Below, one piece after another: positions 1 to 5,214 of a DNA stretch of 6,010 bases (position 1 is its first letter; each line of letters begins with the position of its first letter). The notes beneath the pieces were generated by a model, which saw nothing but the letters and a program-made list of their open reading frames with translations, ran no database searches and had not been told where the DNA came from. The translations under genes were made by a program, and so were the position numbers. The DNA is from an uncultured Eubacteriales bacterium (GTDB taxonomy: Bacteria > Bacillota > Clostridia > Peptostreptococcales > Anaerovoracaceae): the NCBI GenBank assembly GCA_902793875.1, contig CADBFL010000204.1, positions 1 to 6,010 on the forward strand, written 5' to 3'.

Positions 1-693
1 ATGATCCCTGCCGGAGCCTGAGTCCCTGTTTTCCGCAGCTTTTTTCAGAGCGATATATGCCGGCACCATCAGCATCCCCATGAAAAACTCCATGCACCTG
101 ATGACGGGAGATACGTGAAAGTCGATCGTGAAAGGAACGATGCCCGCGCCGCATGCCAGTTCTATCGCGATCCTGAGGACGCCGCATCCCGCGAAGGCTG
201 CCGCGATCACACGGCCGGGTCTTCTGAGCACGGACATAAGAAGCGGCGACATGAACCAGCAGAACATCAAAGCGCTGACGAACCACGCCACGCTGTTGAA
301 CGAGAACGGATCGGAGCTCCACGCCTGAAGCAGACAGAGATTGACGACTGCCTTCCATGCCGCGGATGCAGGATCACTTGCCGCAAGATATGCGAGGATC
401 ACAAGAAAGGCGATAAAATGCACCGGCCAGACTTTTGCGATTTTGCCGGAAGCATAGTCCCATGTCTGTCTGAGTCCCGCGGGTATCGGCCTGTAATAAT
501 GCCTGCAGCCGATGAGAAAGCCCGAAACGACAAACAGCACCTCGCACGCCCTCGCCCCGAGATCAGCGGAGGGAGTCCCTATCGGGCTGTCCGGGTTGTA
601 CGGCGTGTGCCAGCAGAATATCATGAGCATCATTATCGCTTTCAGCCCGTCCAGGCTGCCGATCCTTTTGTTGTCCGCTTTTTTGTCCGCCAT
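1..693 (-). CDS. Acyltransferase-3 family integral membrane protein (3' end outside window)
   Basis: The N-terminal 231 residues of a membrane acyltransferase of the Acyltransferase_3/OafA-YrhL group are present; the frame is open to the window edge, so the C-terminus is missing. Family members typically move acetyl or other acyl groups onto sugars of surface polysaccharides, peptidoglycan or glycolipids at the membrane. Visible hallmarks are SLDGLKAI at residues 13-20 followed by H29, giving the family's R/K-x10-H motif as K18-x10-H29; LFVVSGFLIG at 53-62; a KIAKVWPVHF segment at 84-93, matching the usual RxxRhhP stretch; VAWFVSALMF at 135-144, matching the usual W-S-L-S-x-E region but without its Glu; and RCMEFFMGML at 199-208. 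Several hydrophobic helices are evident. The ATG overlaps the stop of the upstream gene by one base (TGATG), which implies translational coupling; the upstream GGGGG run is only a weak ribosome binding site. The acyl donor and acceptor cannot be read from the sequence. The family call is firm, the substrate unknown. Confidence 0.88.
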   Translation of the reverse strand, partial: MADKKADNKRIGSLDGLKAIMMLMIFCWHTPYNPDSPIGTPSADLGARACEVLFVVSGFLIGCRHYYRPIPAGLRQTWDYASGKIAKVWPVHFIAFLVILAYLAASDPASAAWKAVVNLCLLQAWSSDPFSFNSVAWFVSALMFCWFMSPLLMSVLRRPGRVIAAAFAGCGVLRIAIELACGAGIVPFTIDFHVSPVIRCMEFFMGMLMVPAYIALKKAAENRDSGSGRDH

Positions 694-1403
694 CAGGCCC
701 CCGGTCTGAACCATCTCCAGTACAGCTTTCTGTTCATTTCGGAAAGACACGCGGAGACAGCGTAGCCCATCACATAAAACGCCGCTATCGTCGCGATTAT
801 GACAGGCGCGCTCATCGCTTTGATGTCGAGGAAGCCGTAAGGGATGTATTCCCTTCTGATCACTCCGGAACCTATGAGAGAAAGAATGATCACGGCATAG
901 AACGTCACGTAGGATGTGCCGTAGAATATCTCCCTCCTGCTGAGTTTGCCGATCGGAGAGTCGTTCATGGTGAACGAAGCGATGACAAGTACAGGGATCG
1001 CGATATGCATGAAGAACATGTCCGGCCGCGCTATATGCATGTGCATCGGAAAGACAGGCAGCTGGCTTATGAGCACGACGATGATGATCACGGATTCGGC
1101 CACAGCCGAAGACAGCCTGGTAAAGTACACCGCCCTTCTCGTCAGCTCAGTATTTCTGCTGAGTTCGACTATATTGACGATGAAGAAGAACACCGTGAGT
1201 ATGAGTGTGAACAGCGTCCCGTCCACTGTCATCCACCGCAGCATCAGTATCCCCTCTCTGTCGATGTTCGCCATGTAGATGAGCGCGAATACGCACATGA
1301 CTATTATCATGGCTCCGACGAGGAGGTTCAGCACCTTCTTTTCCTTATACCTTCTGTCAAAATGATCCTCGAGCTTTTCGAGTTTTTCGGTCCTGTCGTC
1401 CAT
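693..1403 (-). CDS. Six-helix membrane protein resembling the AIG1/FAR-17a/Pr6Pr family
   Basis: A 236-residue polytopic membrane protein with a charged, possibly coiled N-terminus (residues 1-23) and about six helices, near 24-44, 60-80, 95-116, 129-147, 163-181 and 197-220. Recognised by eye rather than by search, it matches the bacterial Pr6Pr/FAR-17a/AIG1-like pattern. RWMTVDGTLFTLI at 56-68 lines up with the family's Y-F-T-I-x-S-N-L-L segment; FFMHIAIPVLVIASF at 130-144 lines up with the L-x-H-x-x-x-P-L-L segment; and YIPYGFLDI at 186-194 lines up with the Y-P-Y-P-F-L-D motif. T59 and H133 fall where the human AIG1 and ADTRP proteins carry the catalytic Thr and His of their fatty-acid-ester hydrolase activity. 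GGAGG lies 6 bases before the ATG and supports the start. It lies 18 bp downstream of the glycosyltransferase and overlaps the acyltransferase, so it is presumably part of one envelope operon. Whether it is an esterase is inference; it could be a non-catalytic membrane partner. Confidence 0.72.
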   Translation of the reverse strand: MDDRTEKLEKLEDHFDRRYKEKKVLNLLVGAMIIVMCVFALIYMANIDREGILMLRWMTVDGTLFTLILTVFFFIVNIVELSRNTELTRRAVYFTRLSSAVAESVIIIVVLISQLPVFPMHMHIARPDMFFMHIAIPVLVIASFTMNDSPIGKLSRREIFYGTSYVTFYAVIILSLIGSGVIRREYIPYGFLDIKAMSAPVIIATIAAFYVMGYAVSACLSEMNRKLYWRWFRPGA

Positions 1404-1413
1404 ATCGGTCCTC
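1404..1413 (-). promoter_or_regulatory. Ribosome binding site of the AIG1-like gene
   Basis: Reading the minus strand, GGAGG is followed by ACCGAT and then the ATG at 1403. The 6-base spacing is ideal and fixes the start. It sits inside the 18-bp gap after the glycosyltransferase stop, so the gene can be translated independently within the operon message. Confidence 0.75.
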
Positions 1414-1421
1414 CGGTCGCA

Positions 1422-2747
1422 TCAGCGCGAATCCTGTCTGCCGGTGTGAGGGATCTGCTTCCATGCAAGATTCCTCGAAAAGAGAGCCTGTATGTCGAGC
1501 ACGAACTGGCTCAGCAGGAATAACGGGAATATGAACAGCGCGGCAAAAGCCTTGCCGGCAGATACCGAGCGGAATCTCCTGCGTCCGAGGAACATGGTCA
1601 GCAGATATGTCACCATCGATACGGCATATCCGTTCAGGAACCCTGCAGCGACTGAGAAGAGGGCCCCTGTCTGCGCCGATCCGAAAAGGTTATGCCACCA
1701 TGACTTCGTGCTGTCCCAGTACAGGAATGCACGGCTCACGCTTTCTCCGAAGAGGGGCGCGAAGAGCAGAAGCAGCGAGCGAAGCAGGAACAGAAATATG
1801 ATAACGGTGATGATGCGCGAGATGAATGTCGCCATGTCGTATACCGCGAATCTGTTCTTTCTGCCCGGTTCGAAGATGGCTTTTATGCAGCTTGCCAGAT
1901 GCGCCCTCGAAACGATGATGACTCCCCTCGCCCAGCGAAGACGCTGTCTCCACATGATCCTGAATGTTGACGGCTGCTCATCGTAGAAGACCGCGTCATC
2001 GCAGTAGCGGATCTCGGTCCCTTTCATGAACTCCCTCGCCGTGAACTCGAGGTCCTCCGTCAGGGAATAATAATCCCATCCGTCCTTCACAAGATCGCTG
2101 TTGAAAAGATAGCCGCATCCGAATATGCGGTTCGATGTGCCGAGCACGGTCCTGCCGCGCGCTCCGAGATAACAGCTGGTGGCAAAATATGCTCCGTACA
2201 TGACAGTCATGAGGTTCTCGTTGAAGTTTGACGCCTGCCGGAAAGAACTGATGCAGTACTTCCGGTCGTAGTATTCGAAGGCATCGTTCATCTTTTCAAA
2301 GTAGTCCTTCTCAAAAGTATTGTCGGCGTTGAAGATAAAGAAGCCGTCGTAGCTTGCCGTCCCGAAGTCCTCTTCTATCTTTCCGAAAAGATGGCGTATC
2401 GCGCAGCCCATGGTGTTCTCGTCCGGATTGTTGTACTCGTAAACATGCGCATCCGTCTGCCGCGCGATCTCGGCCGTCCTGTCCGTGCAGTTATGGGCAA
2501 CGACAAAGATGTCCAGGAGCTCCTGCGGGTAATCGGCGTTTCGGGCGCTCTTAATAAGGGCCTCGATCACCGTCTCTTCGTTTTTCGCCGGTATGATCAG
2601 CCCGTATTTATTTTTGCGGTCCGCATGCGGATATTTTTTGCATGCGAAAACGCCGGCTGCCGCCAGAACGATGTAGTGCGCGAAAAGAAGGCCTATCACG
2701 CCTGAAATGCATGAAAAGATCAGATTTACAGTTGCTGTGTATGTCAT
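1422..2747 (-). CDS. Processive family-2 membrane glycosyltransferase
   Basis: A 441-residue inverting GT-A glycosyltransferase of family 2, of the cellulose/hyaluronan/poly-GlcNAc synthase type, which uses a nucleotide sugar to extend a glycan or glycolipid at the inner face of the membrane. An N-terminal helix spans about 7-33. The catalytic domain starts with LIIPAKNEE (50-58), VVAHNCTDRT (82-91) and FIFNADN (137-143). It continues with the acceptor-site TED motif (230-232, in LTEDLEFTAREF), YDEQPSTF (255-262) and the QRLRW motif (268-272) of processive enzymes. Three or so C-terminal helices follow (about 308-330, 362-387, 399-420), ending in an amphipathic AWKQIPHTGR tail. One oddity is that the family's usual D-A-D is N140-A-D142 here, so the first Asp is Asn, while D89, D142, TED and QxxRW are intact. 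It is the first gene of a three-gene operon with a membrane hydrolase-like protein and an acyltransferase, which points to an acylated surface polysaccharide or glycolipid. The sugar is unknown. Confidence 0.92.
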   Translation of the reverse strand: MTYTATVNLIFSCISGVIGLLFAHYIVLAAAGVFACKKYPHADRKNKYGLIIPAKNEETVIEALIKSARNADYPQELLDIFVVAHNCTDRTAEIARQTDAHVYEYNNPDENTMGCAIRHLFGKIEEDFGTASYDGFFIFNADNTFEKDYFEKMNDAFEYYDRKYCISSFRQASNFNENLMTVMYGAYFATSCYLGARGRTVLGTSNRIFGCGYLFNSDLVKDGWDYYSLTEDLEFTAREFMKGTEIRYCDDAVFYDEQPSTFRIMWRQRLRWARGVIIVSRAHLASCIKAIFEPGRKNRFAVYDMATFISRIITVIIFLFLLRSLLLLFAPLFGESVSRAFLYWDSTKSWWHNLFGSAQTGALFSVAAGFLNGYAVSMVTYLLTMFLGRRRFRSVSAGKAFAALFIFPLFLLSQFVLDIQALFSRNLAWKQIPHTGRQDSR

Positions 2748-2804
2748 GATGTTCTACCTTATTACCTCGTCTCCGTTTACGCTGCGCCGGGAATCAGCAG
2801 ATTA

Positions 2805-2813
2805 ATTGTATCA
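2805..2813 (-). promoter_or_regulatory. Candidate extended -10 promoter of the glycosyltransferase operon
   Basis: The minus strand reads TGATACAAT, an extended -10 element (TGn followed by TACAAT, 5 of 6 matches to TATAAT). No good -35 box sits 16-18 bp upstream, which is usual for extended -10 promoters. Transcription would begin near 2798, leaving a leader of about 50 bases before the ATG at 2747. An AAGGTAG ribosome binding site ends 6 bases before that ATG. Confidence 0.5.
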
Positions 2814-2821
2814 CTTTTTCT

Positions 2822-2849
2822 TTTACAGATATACTGAAGATGCTATTAT
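2822..2849 (+). promoter_or_regulatory. Candidate sigma-A-type promoter of the small membrane protein gene
   Basis: TTTACA (2822-2827; 5 of 6 matches to TTGACA), a 16-bp spacer and TATTAT (2844-2849; 5 of 6 matches to TATAAT) form a good vegetative promoter. Transcription would start near 2856, giving a leader of about 40 bases. A second -10-like box, TATACT at 2830-2835, lies inside the spacer; its only -35 candidate, TTGTAT at 2806-2811, is poor. Confidence 0.55.
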
Positions 2850-2882
2850 TACATTGCCGTTACAGGTAAAAGAGGGTTCAGG

Positions 2883-2889
2883 AAAGGAG
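2883..2889 (+). promoter_or_regulatory. Ribosome binding site of the 45-residue protein
   Basis: AAAGGAG lies 8 bases before the ATG at 2898, followed by a further GGG. It is one of the strongest Shine-Dalgarno sequences in the window and is the main evidence that the short frame downstream is a real gene. Confidence 0.75.
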
Positions 2890-2897
2890 AGGGTCCG

Positions 2898-3035
2898 ATG
2901 TTTTTTTCCAAAGATAAAGAGAAAGATTTTTCGACAAGGATGATGGCATTTACATTCTTCTATGCTATTGCTATCTATCTGCTGTTCATGGGGTTCCACT
3001 TCTGGGACAAGCATATAGATTACAAGTCGGAATGA
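2898..3035 (+). CDS. Small single-helix membrane protein of unknown function (45 residues)
   Basis: A short frame, ATG to TGA. It starts MFFSKDKEKDFSTRMM, continues as a hydrophobic, aromatic-rich helix at about residues 16-35 (AFTFFYAIAIYLLFMGFHFW), and ends with a charged tail, DKHIDYKSE. The basic N-terminus suggests a cytoplasmic N-terminus with the C-terminus outside, with no cleavage site seen. Support comes from a strong Shine-Dalgarno at proper spacing, a good promoter upstream and no in-frame alternative start. I do not recognise the family. It is divergent from the glycosyltransferase operon and convergent with the phosphatase gene (8 bp between the stops), so it is probably its own transcription unit. 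It could be a small regulator or accessory subunit of a neighbouring membrane protein, but nothing in the sequence shows which. Confidence 0.7.
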   Translation: MFFSKDKEKDFSTRMMAFTFFYAIAIYLLFMGFHFWDKHIDYKSE

Positions 3036-3043
3036 TCAGGATA

Positions 3044-4666
3044 CTACATGTTGTCGCGCACCTCATCAAGAGACAGCTTCGGGCCGTTATACCTGAAGGC
3101 AAGCATCGTGATATCGTCGAACTGAGGAGCTCCCCCTACGAACTCGTCTATGCAGTTCTTAACATAAGGGAGTATGTCCTCAGGCTCCGCATCAGGATAG
3201 TCGTTCAGAGCAGCGACCAGACGCTCCTCTCCGAAGAATTCGTCTTTCTCATTCGTGGCCTCTGTGACTCCGTCGGTATATACGAACAGAGTGTCGCCGG
3301 CCCCGATCTCGAACTCGTGCTCTCTGAACTGCAGGCCCTCGATCATTCCGACCGCCGGAGGATGTTTGTACTTTATCAGTTCGAACAGTCCGCCTTTCTT
3401 TCTGAAGGCAGGATGTTCGTGTCCCGCATTCGCGGCGACGCCCTTCCCTGTCCTTATGTTGATCACGGCGAGCCATACCGTGACGAACATTTCGACCGTG
3501 TTGTTCTCGATCAGCTGCTCATTGGCCCTTTTGAGCGCCTCTGAAGGGCTCATGCCCGACTGCACATTGTTCTTGAGGAATATCTTGGAGATCATCATGA
3601 ACAGCGAAGCCGGTATCCCCTTGCCCGACACGTCGGCCATCACGAGGGCTATGTGATCATCGTCTACCATGAAGAAGTCGTAGAAATCACCGCCGACCTC
3701 CCTTGCAGGGTCCATCGTTGCGTAAAGATCAAATTCGGATATCTCCGGAAATGCCGGGAAGGTGAGCGGAAGCATGCTCTTCTGTATGTTTGCCGCGACA
3801 TTGAGTTCGGCGCCCATGCGCTCCTTTTCGGCCGTTATGACCGAGAGATCTTTGATATACTCTCTCAGGTCGCCGTCCATCTTTTTGAACGCGTTCGCCA
3901 GATCCTCGATCTCATCGCCGGTCTTTATGTCGATGTCGATGGCCTCGTCGCTTTCGAGGTTGTCGACCATTTCTTCTGCGCTGTTTTTCAGTATGCGCAC
4001 GGGACCTATCAGGCCTTTGTTGATGCTCGCGTAAAGCATCAGCGTCGCTACCAGCGTAGCTCCGGTTATACTCAGTATGAGCATTGCCAGGTAGATGACC
4101 ATGCCCTTCACAAGGCCCGGCAGAGGAAGGTCTGCGCAGGCGACGGCCACGGGCTCCCCTTTGCTGTTATATACAGGCGCGTATGCCGAAGCGATGAATC
4201 CGTAGATATCGTCGGATGAGACCACGACATCATCAGGAGGTGTATCCGACATCGCGGCAAGTATCGCCTCTTTGTCCTCTTCGCTCTGATACTTCTCGTG
4301 GAATCCGAGAGTATAGGCATCGCCTGCCTCACCCGCGTCCCAGACATACACCATGTCTTCTTCGTGCGGTATCACCACATAGTAGTACTTCACGAGAGTC
4401 TCTTTCTGCGCGGAGTTCAGATAAGACTGAATACTGTTGTAGTGTTCGTCTCTTTCAAAGGTCTCTACATAGCCCTGCACCTTGTCTCCGTCTATCATGT
4501 TGGCTGCGGTGCGCGCGAACTCGAATGCGTTTTCGCTGAATCCGTTCATCCGGGCAGTATAATAGCGCCCGCACACCAGTCCTCCTATGAGAAGGATCAG
4601 CACGAGAGCAAAAAGCACCATGCTGCCTGCAAGTTTTTTTCTGAGTCCGCTTTTTTCCTTTTTCAT
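3044..4666 (-). CDS. Membrane sensor PP2C-type phosphatase (sensor-HAMP-SpoIIE/RsbU)
   Basis: A 540-residue transmembrane Ser/Thr phosphatase. Order: basic start MKKEKSGLRKK, helix about 13-33, extracellular sensor region about 34-187 (probably Cache-like, judged only by size and topology), helix about 188-215, HAMP about 216-270 (GPVRIL at 221-226, GDEIEDLANAF at 250-260), a helical linker (AEKERMGAELNVAANIQKSM, 279-298) and a SpoIIE/RsbU PP2C domain to about 527. Metal-site motifs are complete: GGDFYD (325-330), ADVSGKG (344-350), NAGHEHP (413-419), YTDGVTEA (463-470) and FDDIT (516-520). Such enzymes dephosphorylate STAS-domain anti-sigma-factor antagonists and so release a sigma factor or other output in response to an outside signal; no STAS or anti-sigma gene lies in this window. 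The chosen ATG at 4666 starts the basic stretch before helix 1; an in-frame GTG at 4690 would add eight residues (VAGGILIT, read as MAGGILIT) but has a poor ribosome site. It is divergent from lspA. Confidence 0.93.
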   Translation of the reverse strand: MKKEKSGLRKKLAGSMVLFALVLILLIGGLVCGRYYTARMNGFSENAFEFARTAANMIDGDKVQGYVETFERDEHYNSIQSYLNSAQKETLVKYYYVVIPHEEDMVYVWDAGEAGDAYTLGFHEKYQSEEDKEAILAAMSDTPPDDVVVSSDDIYGFIASAYAPVYNSKGEPVAVACADLPLPGLVKGMVIYLAMLILSITGATLVATLMLYASINKGLIGPVRILKNSAEEMVDNLESDEAIDIDIKTGDEIEDLANAFKKMDGDLREYIKDLSVITAEKERMGAELNVAANIQKSMLPLTFPAFPEISEFDLYATMDPAREVGGDFYDFFMVDDDHIALVMADVSGKGIPASLFMMISKIFLKNNVQSGMSPSEALKRANEQLIENNTVEMFVTVWLAVINIRTGKGVAANAGHEHPAFRKKGGLFELIKYKHPPAVGMIEGLQFREHEFEIGAGDTLFVYTDGVTEATNEKDEFFGEERLVAALNDYPDAEPEDILPYVKNCIDEFVGGAPQFDDITMLAFRYNGPKLSLDEVRDNM

Positions 4667-4673
4667 CGTTATC

Positions 4674-4682
4674 AGTATACCA
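4674..4682 (-). promoter_or_regulatory. Extended -10 box abutting the phosphatase start
   Basis: The minus strand reads TGGTATACT, then the seven bases GATAACG, then the ATG at 4666. A start point 7 bases after the box would fall at or next to the A of ATG, giving a leaderless message. The GGTGG overlapping the box is 13 bases from the ATG, too far for a typical ribosome binding site. If transcription starts further upstream, translation from the GTG at 4690 or use of that distant GGTGG becomes possible. Confidence 0.45.
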
Positions 4683-4738
4683 CCTGCCACCTACCGCGTA
4701 TATATAATTATCGAAATAATGCTTTCGTCCGGGATTAA

Positions 4739-4747
4739 TGCTATACT
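4739..4747 (+). promoter_or_regulatory. Extended -10 box abutting the lspA start
   Basis: TGCTATACT matches the extended -10 consensus TGnTATAAT with one mismatch. Eight bases (TTCCTTTA) separate it from the ATG at 4756, so transcription would begin within about two bases of the start codon. No Shine-Dalgarno is present. The alternative is the perfect TATAAT at 4703-4708, which would give a leader of about 40 bases that also lacks a Shine-Dalgarno. Confidence 0.45.
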
Positions 4748-4755
4748 TTCCTTTA

Positions 4756-5214
4756 ATGAAAAAGATCTTCTGTCCGCTGATCGCGCTGCTTGTGATCGCA
4801 GCCGATCAGATAACCAAATACATGGTCAGGGCGAACATGCAGCCCGGCGAGCGCATCCCTCTCATCGGGGACTGGCTCAGCCTTTATTATGTCAGAAATA
4901 CAGGCACGGCATTCAGCATGTTCGAAGGCAACAGATATGTAACAGTGCTGCTTACTTCAGTGCTCATCATCGTCTGCCTGGCCGTCATCGCGACCGAAGC
5001 GAGGGCCGGGCACACGCTCGTCCCTGTCCTTCTGACGCTTGTCGCGGCGGGCGGCCTCTCAAATCTGGCAGACCGCCTCGCGCTCGGTTATGTGACCGAC
5101 ATGATCTCATGCGGCAGCTTTGCCGTGTTCAACGTGGCGGATATAGCGGTCACCTGCGGATGCATCCTCACTATGCTGGCCCTGCTGCTGTTCTGCAGGG
5201 AAGAGGAGGATTAG
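4756..5214 (+). CDS. lspA: Lipoprotein signal peptidase (signal peptidase II)
   Basis: A 152-residue, four-helix membrane aspartic peptidase that cuts the signal peptide from prolipoproteins after the lipobox Cys has been diacylglyceryl-modified by Lgt. Family landmarks in order: AADQITKYMV (15-24), YYVRNTGTAFSMF (44-56, the NxGxAFS motif), GGLSNLADRLALGYVTDMI (99-117) and FAVFNVADIAVTCG (122-135). The catalytic pair should be D115 and D129 by comparison with known enzymes. The usual GGxGN is GGLSN here, with Ser at 102 replacing Gly; this is a minor change. Length is normal for the family. I chose ATG 4756 (MKKIFCPL, a typical start) over the in-frame ATG at 4738, which would add six residues; neither has a good ribosome site, and an extended -10 box spans the gap between the two. 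The stop is immediately before the start of the pseudouridine synthase gene, a common pairing in Bacillota. Confidence 0.96.
   Translation: MKKIFCPLIALLVIAADQITKYMVRANMQPGERIPLIGDWLSLYYVRNTGTAFSMFEGNRYVTVLLTSVLIIVCLAVIATEARAGHTLVPVLLTLVAAGGLSNLADRLALGYVTDMISCGSFAVFNVADIAVTCGCILTMLALLLFCREEED
5203..5210 (+). promoter_or_regulatory. Ribosome binding site of the pseudouridine synthase gene inside lspA
   Basis: GAGGAGGA lies in the last codons of lspA (encoding the EED tail), 4 bases before the ATG at 5215. It fixes the downstream start, and its placement implies coupled translation of the two genes. Confidence 0.75.

Larger units (their letters stand above)
2748..2897. other. Divergent intergenic control region
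   Basis: This 150-bp non-coding, AT-richer stretch separates the leftward glycosyltransferase operon from the rightward small-protein gene. It holds promoter-like elements for both directions packed between about 2800 and 2850, and the ribosome binding sites of both genes at its two ends. No convincing hairpin terminator or riboswitch is seen; the best inverted repeats have stems of only 4 bp (TTAC-AG-GTAA at 2860-2869 and GCTG/CAGC near 2780-2797). Confidence 0.7.
4667..4755. other. Divergent intergenic region between phosphatase gene and lspA
   Basis: This 89-bp AT-rich spacer has promoter-like elements facing both ways. The minus strand has TGGTATACT just before the phosphatase ATG, and the plus strand has TGCTATACT just before the lspA ATG. 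A perfect TATAAT (plus strand, 4703-4708) lies in the middle but lacks a recognisable -35 box. No clear Shine-Dalgarno precedes either start. Confidence 0.6.

Noticed and set aside
115..765. Open frame of 216 codons on the plus strand
   Set aside because: It lies opposite the acyltransferase gene, whose minus-strand frame carries clear family motifs; the plus-strand product is rich in Arg, His and Pro without any domain, typical of an antisense shadow in GC-rich codons.
1005..1523. 172-codon plus-strand frame opposite the AIG1-like gene
   Set aside because: The product is dominated by His, Asp, Glu and Arg with no recognisable fold, while the minus strand encodes a clean six-helix membrane protein with a good ribosome site.
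2859..2870. Inverted repeat TTAC-AG-GTAA as a possible operator or hairpin
   Set aside because: A 4-bp stem with a 2-base loop is too short to mean anything alone.
2823..3014. 63-codon minus-strand frame opposite the small membrane protein
   Set aside because: It has no ribosome binding site, and its product is the antisense of the better-supported plus-strand small gene and its leader.
3032..4219. Open frames on the plus strand (3032-3544 and 3653-4219) opposite the phosphatase
   Set aside because: They mirror the SpoIIE domain coding sequence in antisense and lack plausible domains or ribosome sites.
4667..4690. GTG at 4690 as the phosphatase start
   Set aside because: It would add only eight residues before the basic MKKEKSG start and has only a weak GGTAG directly next to it; ATG at 4666 gives the normal membrane-anchor topology.
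4738..4755. ATG at 4738 as the lspA start
   Set aside because: It adds MLYFPL before a typical MKKIF start, has no ribosome site, and overlaps the extended -10 box; not excluded if transcription starts at the upstream TATAAT.
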